Source: Angiostrongylus vasorum (Eukaryota > Nematoda > Chromadorea > Rhabditida > Metastrongylidae). Taken from it: DNA of 64,000 nt. A program made the translations under genes and the position numbers. Below the pieces are notes generated by a model. The model saw nothing but the letters and a program-made list of their open reading frames with translations, had not been told where the DNA came from and ran no database searches. This document shows positions 37,061 to 47,116 of the stretch, one piece after another; the stretch's first letter is position 1; each line of letters begins with the position of its first letter. The stretch lies in NCBI GenBank assembly GCA_018806985.1, contig JADANN010000162.1, positions 1,199,501 through 1,263,500 of the forward strand. Reading direction: 5' to 3'.

Positions 37061-38399
37061 ACTTCCCGTCACTTTTTGGCAGGGTTTTATGTGAGATACT
37101 ATTTTAAGTCTTCTGGAATTCTAAATGGGTATTTGAGAAAGTTTGCGGGCGAACCACATTATGACGACTGGTTTAGTGCCGTTAAGTTGACGAATGTAAT
37201 GTAAACGATCATAAATTACGCCGCTGATTGATGCCTGTGTTGAATAAAATCATGTTATCTTATTCCCGACAAAGTATATCGTAAGGACAAACAAGTAAGA
37301 AAAATCTGTTTTAGAACAAGGAAGCACTGCTCCTAACATATTCATCGCATATACAAAGAATTATTCAAGTCCTGTTCATCTCTAGCCCAACTGACATAAG
37401 GAAGATGACCATCCTCGTAAGCAGAAGCTGTCGGTTGCAGATTAAAGCAAATTGTTTGAATCGGAGATGTCGTTAAGAGATTCCGACCGATCTGAAATAT
37501 TCCGAATTACACTGGCAACTAGGAGCTTAATCTACAGTTTGACATCTTATTTACAATCGATATCGTGAAATCCGGACAGATGGTGAATCTAACGCTCATT
37601 TCCAAAATAGTAATATATTCAATTCAAACTTTGAGCTATCAGAGCAAATACGCCATTACTGTAATTTTCTCCTGAACGTTTAAACGTCTAGAATCCTCCG
37701 CTTCATTAATTTAATAGGAATGTCGTTCCCGAAGTAGTTCAACCCTCGCCCAATTCCTTACCGCTTCCTAGTAACTTAATGGTTCTCCAGGGTTTTGAAG
37801 TGCGTACATTTATTGTTCTTTCTAGTAGGGGTATCCATCCTGAGAATATTTCATCATTTTCGTCCGATTGGGGAGCTAGGAGTAATACAGTCGAACGATA
37901 GAGCCCGGCCAGCTACATTTGTTAAGCTTTTCACTAAAAGTAGTAGAAAAGTAGCATCATACCGAAAATGTGATGTTTTACTTCGACTAGGAGGAACGAA
38001 ATCCATTTAGCAGCTTTTGTTTGCGACGTCGACGAACGGTGTTGACTGATGTCCGCTTACTCGGTAAACAATAGTGTGCCATGCTTTCCGGTTTTGGTTA
38101 TCCAATCATCTTTTACTACTCCATAGATACTACTTCCAAACACTCCTTATACACCGGTCTAAAATTCGAATACATTAAAACCTTGCGTGCCTGACAAACG
38201 TGCACTAGCAGATGACGCAGGAAATCTATTGAGTACAATACAATGGACGAGAAAAAATGGCCTCTTGCAACTTTAAACCAGCATCTCTCAACCAATATTA
38301 AACTTCATCAATTAGAATGAAATACCCTTGCCCATAAGCTCTCCTCCCATCATAAAACTTCGATTTTCTAAAGCCCACGATGCATATTTCTTCAATCTC
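37061..38399. other. intergenic, nothing recognised
   Basis: AT-rich, with only short frames lacking motifs. Confidence 0.45.
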
Positions 38400-38670
38400 C
38401 TATTTACTACCTACTGCCTTCGTTCTCATCGATGAGCAATTGCTGACAGCATCTACTTACTGCCTTCATTCTTGTTAACGGCTAATTGGTGATAGCACCG
38501 CAGGGTTAAAAAATCAGCCGAGAGAAAGCCAAAGCAAGGACCGCGTACGGTGCGGCGGATAGCACGTGAGCCACCGGTAAGGGTAATGGTGGGTTCGAAG
38601 CCCCAGCTGAGACTCCGAATATTTCTCATGTCGTAGAATCCTTGTGGTCGTATTCCTTCACTTTCTTTAT
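38400..38670 (+). repeat. family 3 SINE, plus strand, clear tRNA-like boxes
   Basis: TTTACTACCTACTGCC at the start, then GTGCGGCGGATAGCACGTGA (A-box-like), GTGGGTTCGAAGCCCC (B-box-like) and ATTTCTCATGTCGTAGAATC (tail). The spacing of the boxes is tRNA-like. Confidence 0.65.
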
Positions 38671-39672
38671 CTCACTTCTCGTAATTTGAACAAGGAAACA
38701 AGAGAAAAAAACAGGACGCCCAGCAGGGTGTTATTGCTTTCCCCAGTGTATCTTTGACTCCTGCTGCTGCTGCATATTCCTAGGAACTTTTTCAAAATTA
38801 CACTTCTTCAGTTTCTTCTCATTTTTCCATGTTCTTCAATCGTGTTCAACTTCTTGGTAATTTAGTTCTAAATATGCTTAAATTTGGTAGGATGCTGTAG
38901 AAAAATCACACCTACGATTATGGCGATGGAGAAAAGTCTTCGATGATTTTGTAAGGTTCCTAAGCTCTAAAATAGCCCTTCCATTCATTGAGAAATCGTT
39001 CTTCGTTATTGTCGGGCGTTAAATAGACAATTATGTAAAAGGTTTATGTATTTATCATTTCAATATTTTAGCAAAAACATAATGAATTAGTAGGGACCTT
39101 GTCAAAATTCCTCGGAAAGTTACGTGGAATACTCCGCACGAACATTTTAGCTCAACCATTTCAGATTCGAGTTTGACTTCTAAGAGAAATTAAAACGCTT
39201 TCACCGCAGTGCAACTGGCAGTACCATTTAAGGCAATCGTGATATCCACCGTCGGAATGATGCACGAATAAAGCGGACAAAAATCTCGACATCTCCTCAC
39301 GCTTTCCTTTGTAAAATATTTCAAAACAAGAGTTTCGACCTCGCCAGCATAAGAAATGATAGCCGTGCGAGGAATGTCACCTTCTACTCACACACATCCT
39401 CATCGGTGTCAACATACGATGGCATTGCAACTGTAGGTAGCACATAGGAGCGTATTATGAACAGTCCAAGAATAGGAAATAATGTTGCTGCTGACTGCAT
39501 TTCGTTCAAGATAAACAGCAATAAGTTCATCTGGAAAACCCGACAATTCAGCAATTTACGAAAAAAAAATCCAGCGAAACAGTAAGGAACATCCCAGAAT
39601 GAGAAAAAGTTCGATAAGAGGACCGGTTTTTTTTAATACATTGACTGCAGCGTTGCTGCTGAAGAGCGACAA
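38671..39672. other. intergenic, nothing recognised
   Basis: A short CTGCTGCTG run near 38762 is the only notable composition feature. Confidence 0.4.
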
Positions 39673-40007
39673 TTGATGGCAACGAAAAGAAGACTGGATG
39701 ATGGAGCTCTGTGCTCACGTGGCAACCGTGGGCAAAAAGGTGACAAGGAACTAGGGAGATGCCATTCTGTGTTCAGAGAAAGTTCGACGGACACACTTTG
39801 CCGTAACGTACAAAAAGCGATTTATTGTCCCCCTCGCCACCTCCACTCGTGCCAAAACTCGCGAGTGAACTGGTTCCCAGCCCGAGGACGAGCACGACGT
39901 CGACGACGGCAAGTATGGACGGGCTCCACCTTCTGCCCGCCTTCTCAGCTGTTCGCCTTTGTGTGGCTTCTTTTCAGCTCTCAAAACTGCAAAACCATAT
40001 AGGATAA
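39673..40007 (+). other. GC-rich open stretch, possible exon
   Basis: Several frames are open across 39690-39990. One plus-strand frame reads PSPPPLVPKLASELVPSPRT followed by STTSTTAS, another is arginine-rich. The base composition differs from the AT-rich surroundings. No domain, homologous copy or clear splice sites were seen. Confidence 0.2.
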
Positions 40008-41084
40008 AATGATTTCTTCTGTATCATTCATTTGTGAACGATAGCACAGACCAAAGTAACGATATGAGTAACCAGATAAGAACTATTGAGAAATTCACTT
40101 AGTAAGAAGCCGATAAAACATCTCGACGAATGCCTATTGTTCTGCTTCGTTCTCCAAACTAATCAACATCCCCTTCGTACTTCGAGGTTGTTGCTATATT
40201 GCAAAAGAAGAAATTTTACTTAGAATGTCCACAGAGAATAGCAGGAATAAAAACTTCTTGCCCTTGTTATTTTCTAGAATGATTTGCAATCTTTAAAAAA
40301 AATAGTGAACCTTTGTTCCTAAGATCGACTTTCTATTAACCTCGGCATTAGACTATAAATGTGCCGATTTCTTTTTCCGCAACCACGAGGTTAATCGAGA
40401 GAACCTTGGGTTATTCGTTCGGTGAAATGCAGTACAAGTGAATTCCGAGGAGCTTTTTTATTGTAATAATAAGCTTTCGACTAAATGATTCGCTCTTCCG
40501 GGCAGACGAAATGCTTAAGACACTTTTTTCCGTCTTTGTTTTCTTCAAGATAGAGTGAAAAAAACTAATACGATTAATTATGCATCGACGTGTATTAAAC
40601 AGAAAAGCATTTCTCAAGCGATGTGAAGGTCCCTCTAACAACCCAATCGACTGTGGCTGATTAGTTCGAACAATGAAGAAGTATGGTTCTTTTTTGTGAT
40701 AGCCTAGATACGGTATGAATTTCAAATCTCGCTTTTTACAAGCCGGTGTTGTTTCCCTGCCGAAGAGTAATTTGTGTGTGAAGGTCGACTTGATCGGAAA
40801 AACCGCCTTTCCCTACTTTCGCTAGTTTTCGTTCACGGTCAAATGACTTCCGTTGAAGTTTCGCCATCGTTCAAATTGAAGACAGAAATTCCTATTGCGA
40901 ATTTAAAGCATTTCTATATTTCCACCACTAGAAGAAACTTTGAAACTCTCTACTGGGAAATTTTGTGGGACTTTACACTCCTTTCCAACATACTGTAGAT
41001 TTTCATGGATATTTATCCCATTATTTTTTGATGGTACTAAGTTTAGAAGAAGATATTTGTTACTTTTGTAAACTGTCTTAGAAC
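40008..41084. other. intergenic, nothing recognised
   Basis: Frames at 40411-40725 and 40774-40998 show no domain. The stretch ends at the fold-back element downstream of the galectin. Confidence 0.45.
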
Positions 41085-41335
41085 TACAATGATGCTGAGA
41101 TATTTGCAAAACTCCGGACTGCAGGTGTCTGCGGTGGGGGAACGAACGTCCTATTACTCGCATGGTGTGGTGGTGAACGCGTTAGCCCACGGAAAGGATA
41201 ATAGTGCGTTCGTTCCCCACCGCAGACACCAGCGGTCTGGAGTTTTGCAAGTATCTCAACATCATTGTGGTTGTATCACACATAATACCCTGCGGTGAAT
41301 AATTGTAAGAGGTAGTAAACAAAAGCTAACATTGT
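41085..41335. repeat. family 3 fold-back, second example
   Basis: The arms ~41088-41155 and ~41195-41266 are reverse complements over about 70 bp (ATGATGCTGAGATATTTGCA against TGCAAGTATCTCAACATCAT), with a ~40-bp loop holding GGTGTGGTGGTGAACGCG. The element continues to AGGTAGTAAACAAAAGCTAA near 41325. It lies ~500 bp past the galectin stop codon. Confidence 0.75.
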
Positions 41336-41849
41336 CTTAGAACCGTTTCCTTGTTGACGGATAAAATTCATCAATAAACTATACGTTATCTCCATTTACT
41401 TTCATTCAGCTCGTTGGCAACTTCCCCATAGAGTTCATTTTTTGACGTTTTCGATTTCTGATGTCGCTTCCCTCTTTGTGATTCCGACCTGGTTACAAAC
41501 AAAACGACCTAGGAGAACAGTCACCGTTGAAAGTTTACGGCAAAGTCAGTCAACGTTGAAAAGCAGGTAGGAATAAGAAACTTTACAAACTTACGGAAAA
41601 AAGACGGAGACACTTTAACAGCTCATAATAAAACGCGGAACAGATAATGATAATGAGAAGTGGGGACTAGCGGCCTGATGAACTGGACTGGCTCCTCGAT
41701 GAACGACCAATTTATCCATTGTGAATACACAAAAGAATAATGGAATATATCAACGAATACAGGAGATACTGTAGTTAGCGATAGGGTTAGTGAGTGACAA
41801 ATGGAAGAGAAACGTGGACTTCGCTTAGATCTGAACGAGCCCACGGCCT

Positions 41850-41963
41850 TCAGTGCATTTGGATGCCGGTGATCTCGACGTCGCCGCCGATCTGCAGACC
41901 GTTTAGCTCGTGCGGCTCCAGCCGATGCGCATACGACGCAAATCGCTCGCCGTTCACCATGAT
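41850..41963 (-). CDS. lec-1: galectin coding exon 6 (C-terminus)
   Basis: Acceptor TTTCAG, then IMVNGERFASYAHRLEPHEL and the final strand ending GIQMH and TGA. The F-x-x-Y-x-H-R pattern is the conserved C-terminal strand of galectins. No AATAAA was found on this strand in the ~200 bp downstream, so the poly(A) site is unplaced. Confidence 0.93.
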   Translation of the reverse strand: MMVNGERFASYAHRLEPHELNGLQIGGDVEITGIQMH

Positions 41964-44900
41964 CTGAAACGAACCGACTTCCGAATATTCGACTTCATTC
42001 CGAATTCATCTCCATCTTTAAAACAGATTTAAAATATATGACACCCGTACCTCTTAGGAAAGCATCATATTTATTCGACTTCAATAAGCGTTGCAAAGAT
42101 GCTAGAAATATACACCTGAGCTACGGGTCATATGTAGCACGGTGGTAAGAGTTGCCTTGCAGTACACACCGTATCGGTCGCAGGTCCGATCCCGCTCCCT
42201 GGGCCCACCAAGTCTCCAGTCCCTCTAGAGTAGGCAAACACTAAATACTGACTTGATAATTCACTGCTTCATTGATGAGCAAACATGAGGTCCTTACTTC
42301 ATTCTCCATTGATAGAAAAGCTGACGTTTATACCGCTTTTTTCAGAGCCTAGAAAGGTCACGTTAACCGTTATCTAGTCAACCAAACACCTCCATAACCT
42401 CAACAGAAAACTACGACACCTAATTTTCAGTCGTACTAGAAATAAAACAGCTCCTTTGCACAATCACCGCTCTCCATGAATCTTTCACTAAATTTTCTAC
42501 AGAAAGACCATGTTTCCCTCGAAAACCTTCGAAGCATTGTGGGTGAGTGTGTGGAGAAGCTGTTCTATATCAAAAGCGAATGAAAATTAGGTGTCATCGT
42601 TTCCCTTGTGGAAATGTTTGGCTGGCTAGGTTACGGATAACTTGACCTTTCCAGGCTCTGAGAAAGGCGAAATCAGCCGAAGCGTAAGTTTTTCTGTCAT
42701 TAACCTCGTATTTGCTCATGAAGAAAACAGTGAATTAGTTGATCAATGCCGCGGTTAAAAGAAAGTGGTCTTGAGAAATACTGAGTTGATGCATTGGTTG
42801 CCACTGCAAGCTGCTGTAGAGCCCAGATATGCATCCAGTCATCTTCAACGACAGTCACTTCGAATGCATGGCGTATCCTTCAGAGAATGCCTTTTTTCTT
42901 ATTGTGACTTGTTGAATTCTGCCATGCATCAGATCATCGTTTTCATCCTCCAAGATAGCTCTGATACAAATTTTAAGACCAAGGAAAGATGGCGAGGATG
43001 GTATTCGCGAGGTGCTGCAACGAACTAAAGGCAACATATGCATTGCAAGGCAACTCTAACCACTGCGCTACATGCGCTCCCTGAAGTTTATATTTTACAA
43101 TGACATCCAGCAAAACTAACTTTATTAATACTAACAAAATATGACGATGAAAATATCATCGTCTTTTTGAGGCTATTTACATCCACCTTAGAGTATTTAA
43201 CATATATTTTAACTAACTGTTTAAAAAACGCAACTGAAATGTTCGATTTAAGTTATAAACCTCACAGACTCACCTGGAAGGCGTAATCCTCATTTTTGAT
43301 CTCAAGATCGAATCCAACAGCCTTCTCGAAGGGCATCTTGCCTTCACGTTCCTCATTACCCCATTCATTACTGATGAGTGAGTTACGAACGACAGCCTTC
43401 TCGTCAAATCTCGGATTGAAGTGCAATGCAATGTCGCCGTTCTTCTTAAGAATATTAATATGGAATCGCTTTCCCTTCTTTTCCGGCATGCCATAGATAA
43501 AAAGGCTTTTGCCAGTGGCAAGGCCTTCTCCAGCCAGTCCACTTTCATAAGGTACAGGGTAGTATTTTCCTCCCCAGTGTATGTGAGTGATTAGTACGTC
43601 TCCGTCAATTGAGAAATGAGTGACAGACGAAAGCGGCAGGCGGTGCTCGTATTCCTTCAGTTCCTTCTGTAATATACTTACGTCGAAACAATACTTTAAG
43701 GATAACAAAACTTTTGATAAAGTAAATCTATGAGTTTCAAGGAAACAACATCACACTTTTAGTTCAAAATTTCCCTTTTCTCTTATGCATGATTTATTCT
43801 ATACTTTAATAAAAGGAATCTCATTCGAAAACGAGTTGATTCCAAAAGGCGCGAAGCAGGTTTTTCAAAAGAATGCTGAAGCAGTCGCGATGCCGTTCTC
43901 TTCAATATGTCGCCTTTTTGTATACATTCGGCTTAGCACTCGTGATAAATCTCTCAAGTACTCTTTGTGGCGCTCAAAGAGAACACGTAAATGATTTCGG
44001 TACTCCATTAAGCGCTATAATGTAACCGAAACTCGGTATTAAATCGGTTTTCAACGGCATAAGGAGAGTGCTTTTGAGATTTCAAACAAGCTTACTACAG
44101 TGAAGGTTCCCGTTCTCTGAAGAGATTCGAATTTAATGTCTGCTAGAACACTACGAATGCGTAGATAATCTCTAATAATCGCGTTTTTCGCCTCAATGAC
44201 ACCGATGAACTTGTACGAAGGTGGCAAAAGGAATGGATCATTATCTTATGTGCTGCTTGGAAGCAGAAGAAATCTGCCAATTTTAGCGATCTGAGAAAGG
44301 CACTGTATAAAAAAGAATGGTGCTCTGGGAATTCAAGTAAACATTTTTTCTTGGAATGGACGAGTAATCGCACGAGCACGGCGTTTTTTGCTCTCCGATG
44401 GACTCGCGACGCCTATCAATTCTTTTTGACAGACAATTTGCGTGCTTCGTCCTAGTCAAGGAATGCAAAATGTCGAATTCTCGTCCCTACTAAACGGAAA
44501 ACGTTTTTGGCGTTCAGCTCGGCAATTGTATGGAAATAACCACGATGATGCCGAGATATTTGCACAACTCCGGAGTGCAGGTGTCTGCGGTGAAGAACGA
44601 ACGTCCTATTACCCCTTACCGGGGACTAACGCCTTCACCACCACACTATGCGGATCCTTCGTTTCGCCTGTCTCTCAACTAGTTTTCTATTGATCAGTGC
44701 CTATATGGAAATAAATCACTAAGCAATCATACCTGGTCAACAAAGATCTGATATTTGCTATCGTGAGCGCGGATACGAATGTCGATGTCATCGCCTTTCT
44801 TGTACGGATTGCTTTTTCTCTCCTCTTTTCCCCACTCTCCCTTTGCAAACGAATTGCAGACGATCTGAAATCCAAATACAATCGCGAATTTTTCTAAAAC

Positions 44901-47086
44901 ATGGATTTTCCTCCTGTTTTCCAAACAGGTTGAAGTCGACAGAATTTCGAAATCGTTAAATTTGATGGGCCGCGTGCGTACTGTCACCATGGATTTATCA
45001 CAACACTGTTTTCCCCGTCAGTTCGCCAGTCTCGTGCCCCACCACTCCACCGCCGATCCGGTCTACTTACACCACAACTCCATCCTAACCACAGAAAAGT
45101 AAATGACAGTCTTTTGAAAGCATTCAGCTGGCAGCAAAAAGACAATCAGTCCTTAATAACAACTCAAATTTGGCACATTCAACTTAGTTTCTGAACTAAC
45201 ATTTCCGGTCTCATAAAATGTAAGAGTCCGACTTTGATCAATCCCACAGGGATGCACTGCACAGTGATTGAATACATATTTGTCCCACAAAATGACTTCT
45301 GGTGGGTTACTGATCTACTACACGTGTTTTTACCCTCCTAGGTAAATCTGGTGCCAATCTGATTTGTCCAAGAAGCCGGGTCGAACCAATGACTACATGT
45401 GCATTGCATGACACCTCTACCATTAAGCTACACGCCCTCAATGCATAGTTTAAATAAAGTTCACTCAATCTGCAAATCGTTTCCAACATAACACACGTTT
45501 TCGTTTTCTACCAAGACAAAATTCCGATTCTTTAGAGCTCAAAAAAAGTTTTTAAACGCCTCTTTTTTACAGGACTTCTGTTTTGCACCTCCATAGCTTA
45601 AGAAATTGAAGAAAAAAAATAACACTGAGGGGTGAGAACTCACCTTTCCCTCGTCGAAGCGCACACTGACATGGAGGGGAACATCGTTTCCAGAGAAATC
45701 AGCCGACGCATTGTGCAAATTGATCGTGAAACTGATGAAAGTGGAATTAGTTTATGTCTCCGTACTCTCCGTAAAAGAAAGCAAAGCAGTCATATTTTCC
45801 AGCGTCTTCAGATAATTGTTGCACTATCGATTCTAAGACAAATTTTTTTGGACAGAATGGACGTCTTTCATGGGCAGACTGTTTCATTTTTATAATTCGT
45901 AGCCCACAGGGGAAATGTTAGCGCTACAACGAGAACGAAAGAGGACTGAAGAGGTCAAGGTGTGAAAAATCCATAGCTACAGTAACCGAGAATTTTAGAA
46001 TGAATTTCTTCGAATTTTGTAGAAGCTGACAGGAAGATTACGTAAGAAATTGACAGAACTAAATAGAAGTCGCAAAAGCTGGCTGGACGGTTTCACTCGA
46101 AATTTCAGTACGGTATGTTAAATGCCACTGTAGCCTACAAGCTTAGAAGAGCAATCGACGAGAAATTTAGCAACTTCTAAAGTGTCAGATCCGTTTTAAT
46201 TCCTTTAAATTAACCAGTTCTCGTCAACACGCGTTTTTTTCACCGACATCAATTCCATGTAATATTGCAGAGTAAAATAACGCGCCTTCAAATGAAATAT
46301 TCTACTTCAGGCATTTCGGAGGCAATCAATTTTACGGAAAATATCTGAGAAGTGAAATTCTACGAGTACCTTTTCATTCTTCCTATTAGTATTTACAGTG
46401 CTTAGTACCCCAGGGGTTAAGAAGTCCTTGAATCTTCTTCAGTCTAGCAATGATCTTTGCAAAGCTAAGGATTGTTTGTATGTTTCCAGCGTTCATTTCC
46501 TCGGAAGGCTCTATCAGTGCTACACACAGTTGACCAACGTTTACATTATTGCGCACTTTACTGTTTAAACAAAATAATGCATTGTAAAGCGGCTGATTTT
46601 GCTTCGTTATCGCCCACAGCGACGTTCACACCGACACCAAGCGGTGTAGGCAATACCGGTTTTGCCATCACTATCTGTCCCAACGCACATTCCACAAATT
46701 CATCACACCAGTGTATACGGAACAGCCCACTAAGACCGGTCACCGTATATAGTAACAGTTATCACTAAGTCTAAATCACTCTGGAAGGTAGTACTGTCCG
46801 AACAACTCACCGAACCGAATCTTCGCCAGTCTTTCCCTTAACGGTGAGCGTCTGCCCGGGCTCAAACGGTTCGGTCAACTTGCTCCGGTAGGGAATTGGC
46901 TGGAAAATTGTCACATACAAAGCGAAACCGACGGCGAATACGAGATGAGATGACTAGGAAAAGCGCGCGTTGGTGGCATGGCATGTAATCGATCTATGCG
47001 TACTCCAAATCTGGCAGAAGCAGAAACATCAACGCTGCTAGCTGAAAGTCTGTGGGAACACTCACGTAGTTAGTCTCGTACGCCAT
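41850..47086 (-). CDS. lec-1: tandem-repeat galectin (LEC-1-like), six coding exons
   Basis: This encodes a beta-galactoside-binding lectin with two carbohydrate-recognition domains (CRDs). Nematode galectins of this type are made without a signal peptide, act in cytosol and outside cells, and cross-link glycans. The spliced CDS joins 47086-47066, 46899-46811, 45731-45644, 44864-44733, 43666-43274 and 41963-41850 (21+89+88+132+393+114 = 837 nt, 278 aa). Every junction has AG/GT sites and keeps frame. CRD1 spans residues ~10-140 with H57, R61, N70, W77, E80, R82. CRD2 spans ~145-276 with the classic HFNPR motif at 192-196, then N205, W212, E215, R217. Length and domain order match the 32-kDa nematode galectins; the name is from recalled family resemblance, not a search. 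No stop or frameshift was found. The start is the first ATG after a strong splice acceptor 19 nt upstream. The last bases of exon 6 could be off by one. Confidence 0.95.
42128..42250 (+). repeat. family 1 SINE, 5' part (galectin intron 5)
   Basis: Head TATGTAGCACGGTGGTAAGA, B-box-like GCAGGTCCGATCCCGC, then GGGCCCACCAAGTCTCCAGT. It breaks off after ~120 bp. Confidence 0.55.
42271..42363 (-). repeat. hammerhead-like repeat remnant (intron 5 of galectin), minus
   Basis: The minus strand has GACCTTTCTAGGCTCTGAAA, then AAAGCGGTATAAACGTCAGC and a tail ending TTTGCTCATC. The order TAGGCTCTGA, stem remnant, AAACGTCAGC mirrors the hammerhead of the Penelope repeat at 53.1 kb, but the stem is decayed. 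It is paired with an inverted copy about 280 bp away. Confidence 0.45.
42641..42722 (+). repeat. hammerhead-like repeat remnant (intron 5 of galectin), plus
   Basis: It reads GACCTTTCCAGGCTCTGAGA, AAGGCGAAATCAGCCGAAGC and a tail with TTTGCTCATG. It matches the hammerhead core order with stem GGC...GCC and GAAGCGTA where GAAACGTC is expected. It has the same tail as the inverted copy at 42271-42363. Confidence 0.45.
42775..43082. repeat. two opposed family 1 fragments (galectin intron 5)
   Basis: 42775-42890 is a plus-strand tail-side piece (GCCCAGATATGCATCCAGTC, then GCATGGCGTATCCTTCAGAG). 42985-43082 is a minus-strand head (AGCGCAGTGGTTAGAG on the reverse strand). Together they look like the rearranged halves of one element. 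Confidence 0.45.
43274..43666 (-). CDS. lec-1: galectin coding exon 5 (end of CRD1, linker, most of CRD2)
   Basis: 393 nt, 131 codons, with acceptor ATATTACAG and donor CAG before GTGAGT. It finishes CRD1 (KEYEHRLPLSSVTHFSIDGD), carries the short linker (HIHWGGKYYPVPYESGLAGE) and nearly all of CRD2, including HFNPR, VVRNS and NEWGNEER. Fusing the end of one CRD, linker and second CRD in one large exon shows that the repeat duplication left no intron at the domain border. Confidence 0.95.
44536..44703 (-). repeat. family 3 SINE, partial (galectin intron 4)
   Basis: GATGCCGAGATATTTGCACA, GGTGTCTGCGGTGAAGAACG, CCTTCGTTTCGCCTGTCTCT and TTGATCAGTGCC are in order. It lies in intron 4 about 30 bp from the exon 4 donor and is antisense to the usual tRNA-like reading, that is, in the same direction as the gene. 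Confidence 0.65.
44733..44864 (-). CDS. lec-1: galectin coding exon 4 (CRD1 WG-E-R motif)
   Basis: 132 nt, 44 codons, with acceptor GATTTCAG and donor GTATGA. It encodes IVCNSFAKGEWGKEERKS and the following strands up to IFVDQ. It supplies N70, the stacking W77, E80 and R82 of the first binding site. A family 3 repeat begins about 30 bp past the donor, inside intron 4. Confidence 0.94.
45228..45442 (-). repeat. family 1 SINE, diverged (galectin intron 3)
   Basis: The minus-strand head reads GGGCGTGTAGCTTAATGGTA with a B-box-like GGTTCGACCCGG. The tail-side GTTACTGATCTACTACAC and ATCCCACAGGGATGC remain. The body is shortened. Confidence 0.6.
45644..45731 (-). CDS. lec-1: galectin coding exon 3 (CRD1 sugar-binding strands)
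   Basis: 88 nt in phase with exon 2 through a split Arg codon. It encodes FTINLHNAS...DVPLHVSVRFDEGK and ends at AAG before GTGAGT. H57 and R61 of the binding site are here. The canonical Asn of the HxNPR motif is Ser59 in this domain. Confidence 0.93.
46811..46899 (-). CDS. lec-1: galectin coding exon 2 (start of CRD1)
   Basis: The acceptor is TTTTCCAG and the donor is CG before GTGAGT. It encodes the first strands of CRD1, including the FEPGQTLTVKG segment that opens most galectin domains. It ends with two bases of the Arg37 codon, completed by exon 3. Confidence 0.92.
47066..47086 (-). CDS. lec-1: galectin coding exon 1
   Basis: Seven codons, MAYETNY, starting at the ATG (47084-47086) and ending TAC before the donor GTGAGT. 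It is in phase 0 and joins directly to PIPYRSKL of exon 2, giving the usual galectin N-terminus. Intron 1 is only 166 nt. Confidence 0.9.
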
Positions 47087-47104
47087 CACAGTCCTTGTCA
47101 ACTA

Positions 47105-47116
47105 CCTGAAAAAAAG
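47105..47116 (-). other. probable spliced-leader trans-splice acceptor of the galectin mRNA
   Basis: On the minus strand a run of seven T followed by CAG ends 19 nt before the galectin ATG. Trans-splice sites of nematode genes typically sit this close to the start codon and use the same TTTTCAG consensus. A 5' UTR cis-intron is the alternative, but no good upstream exon was recognised. Confidence 0.6.

Noticed and set aside
43270..43548. 92-codon minus-strand ORF overlapping galectin exon 5
   Set aside because: It is the +1 frame shadow of the real galectin exon.
45632..45895. 87-codon plus-strand ORF over galectin exon 3
   Set aside because: It is antisense to the exon, and its amino-acid content shows no domain.
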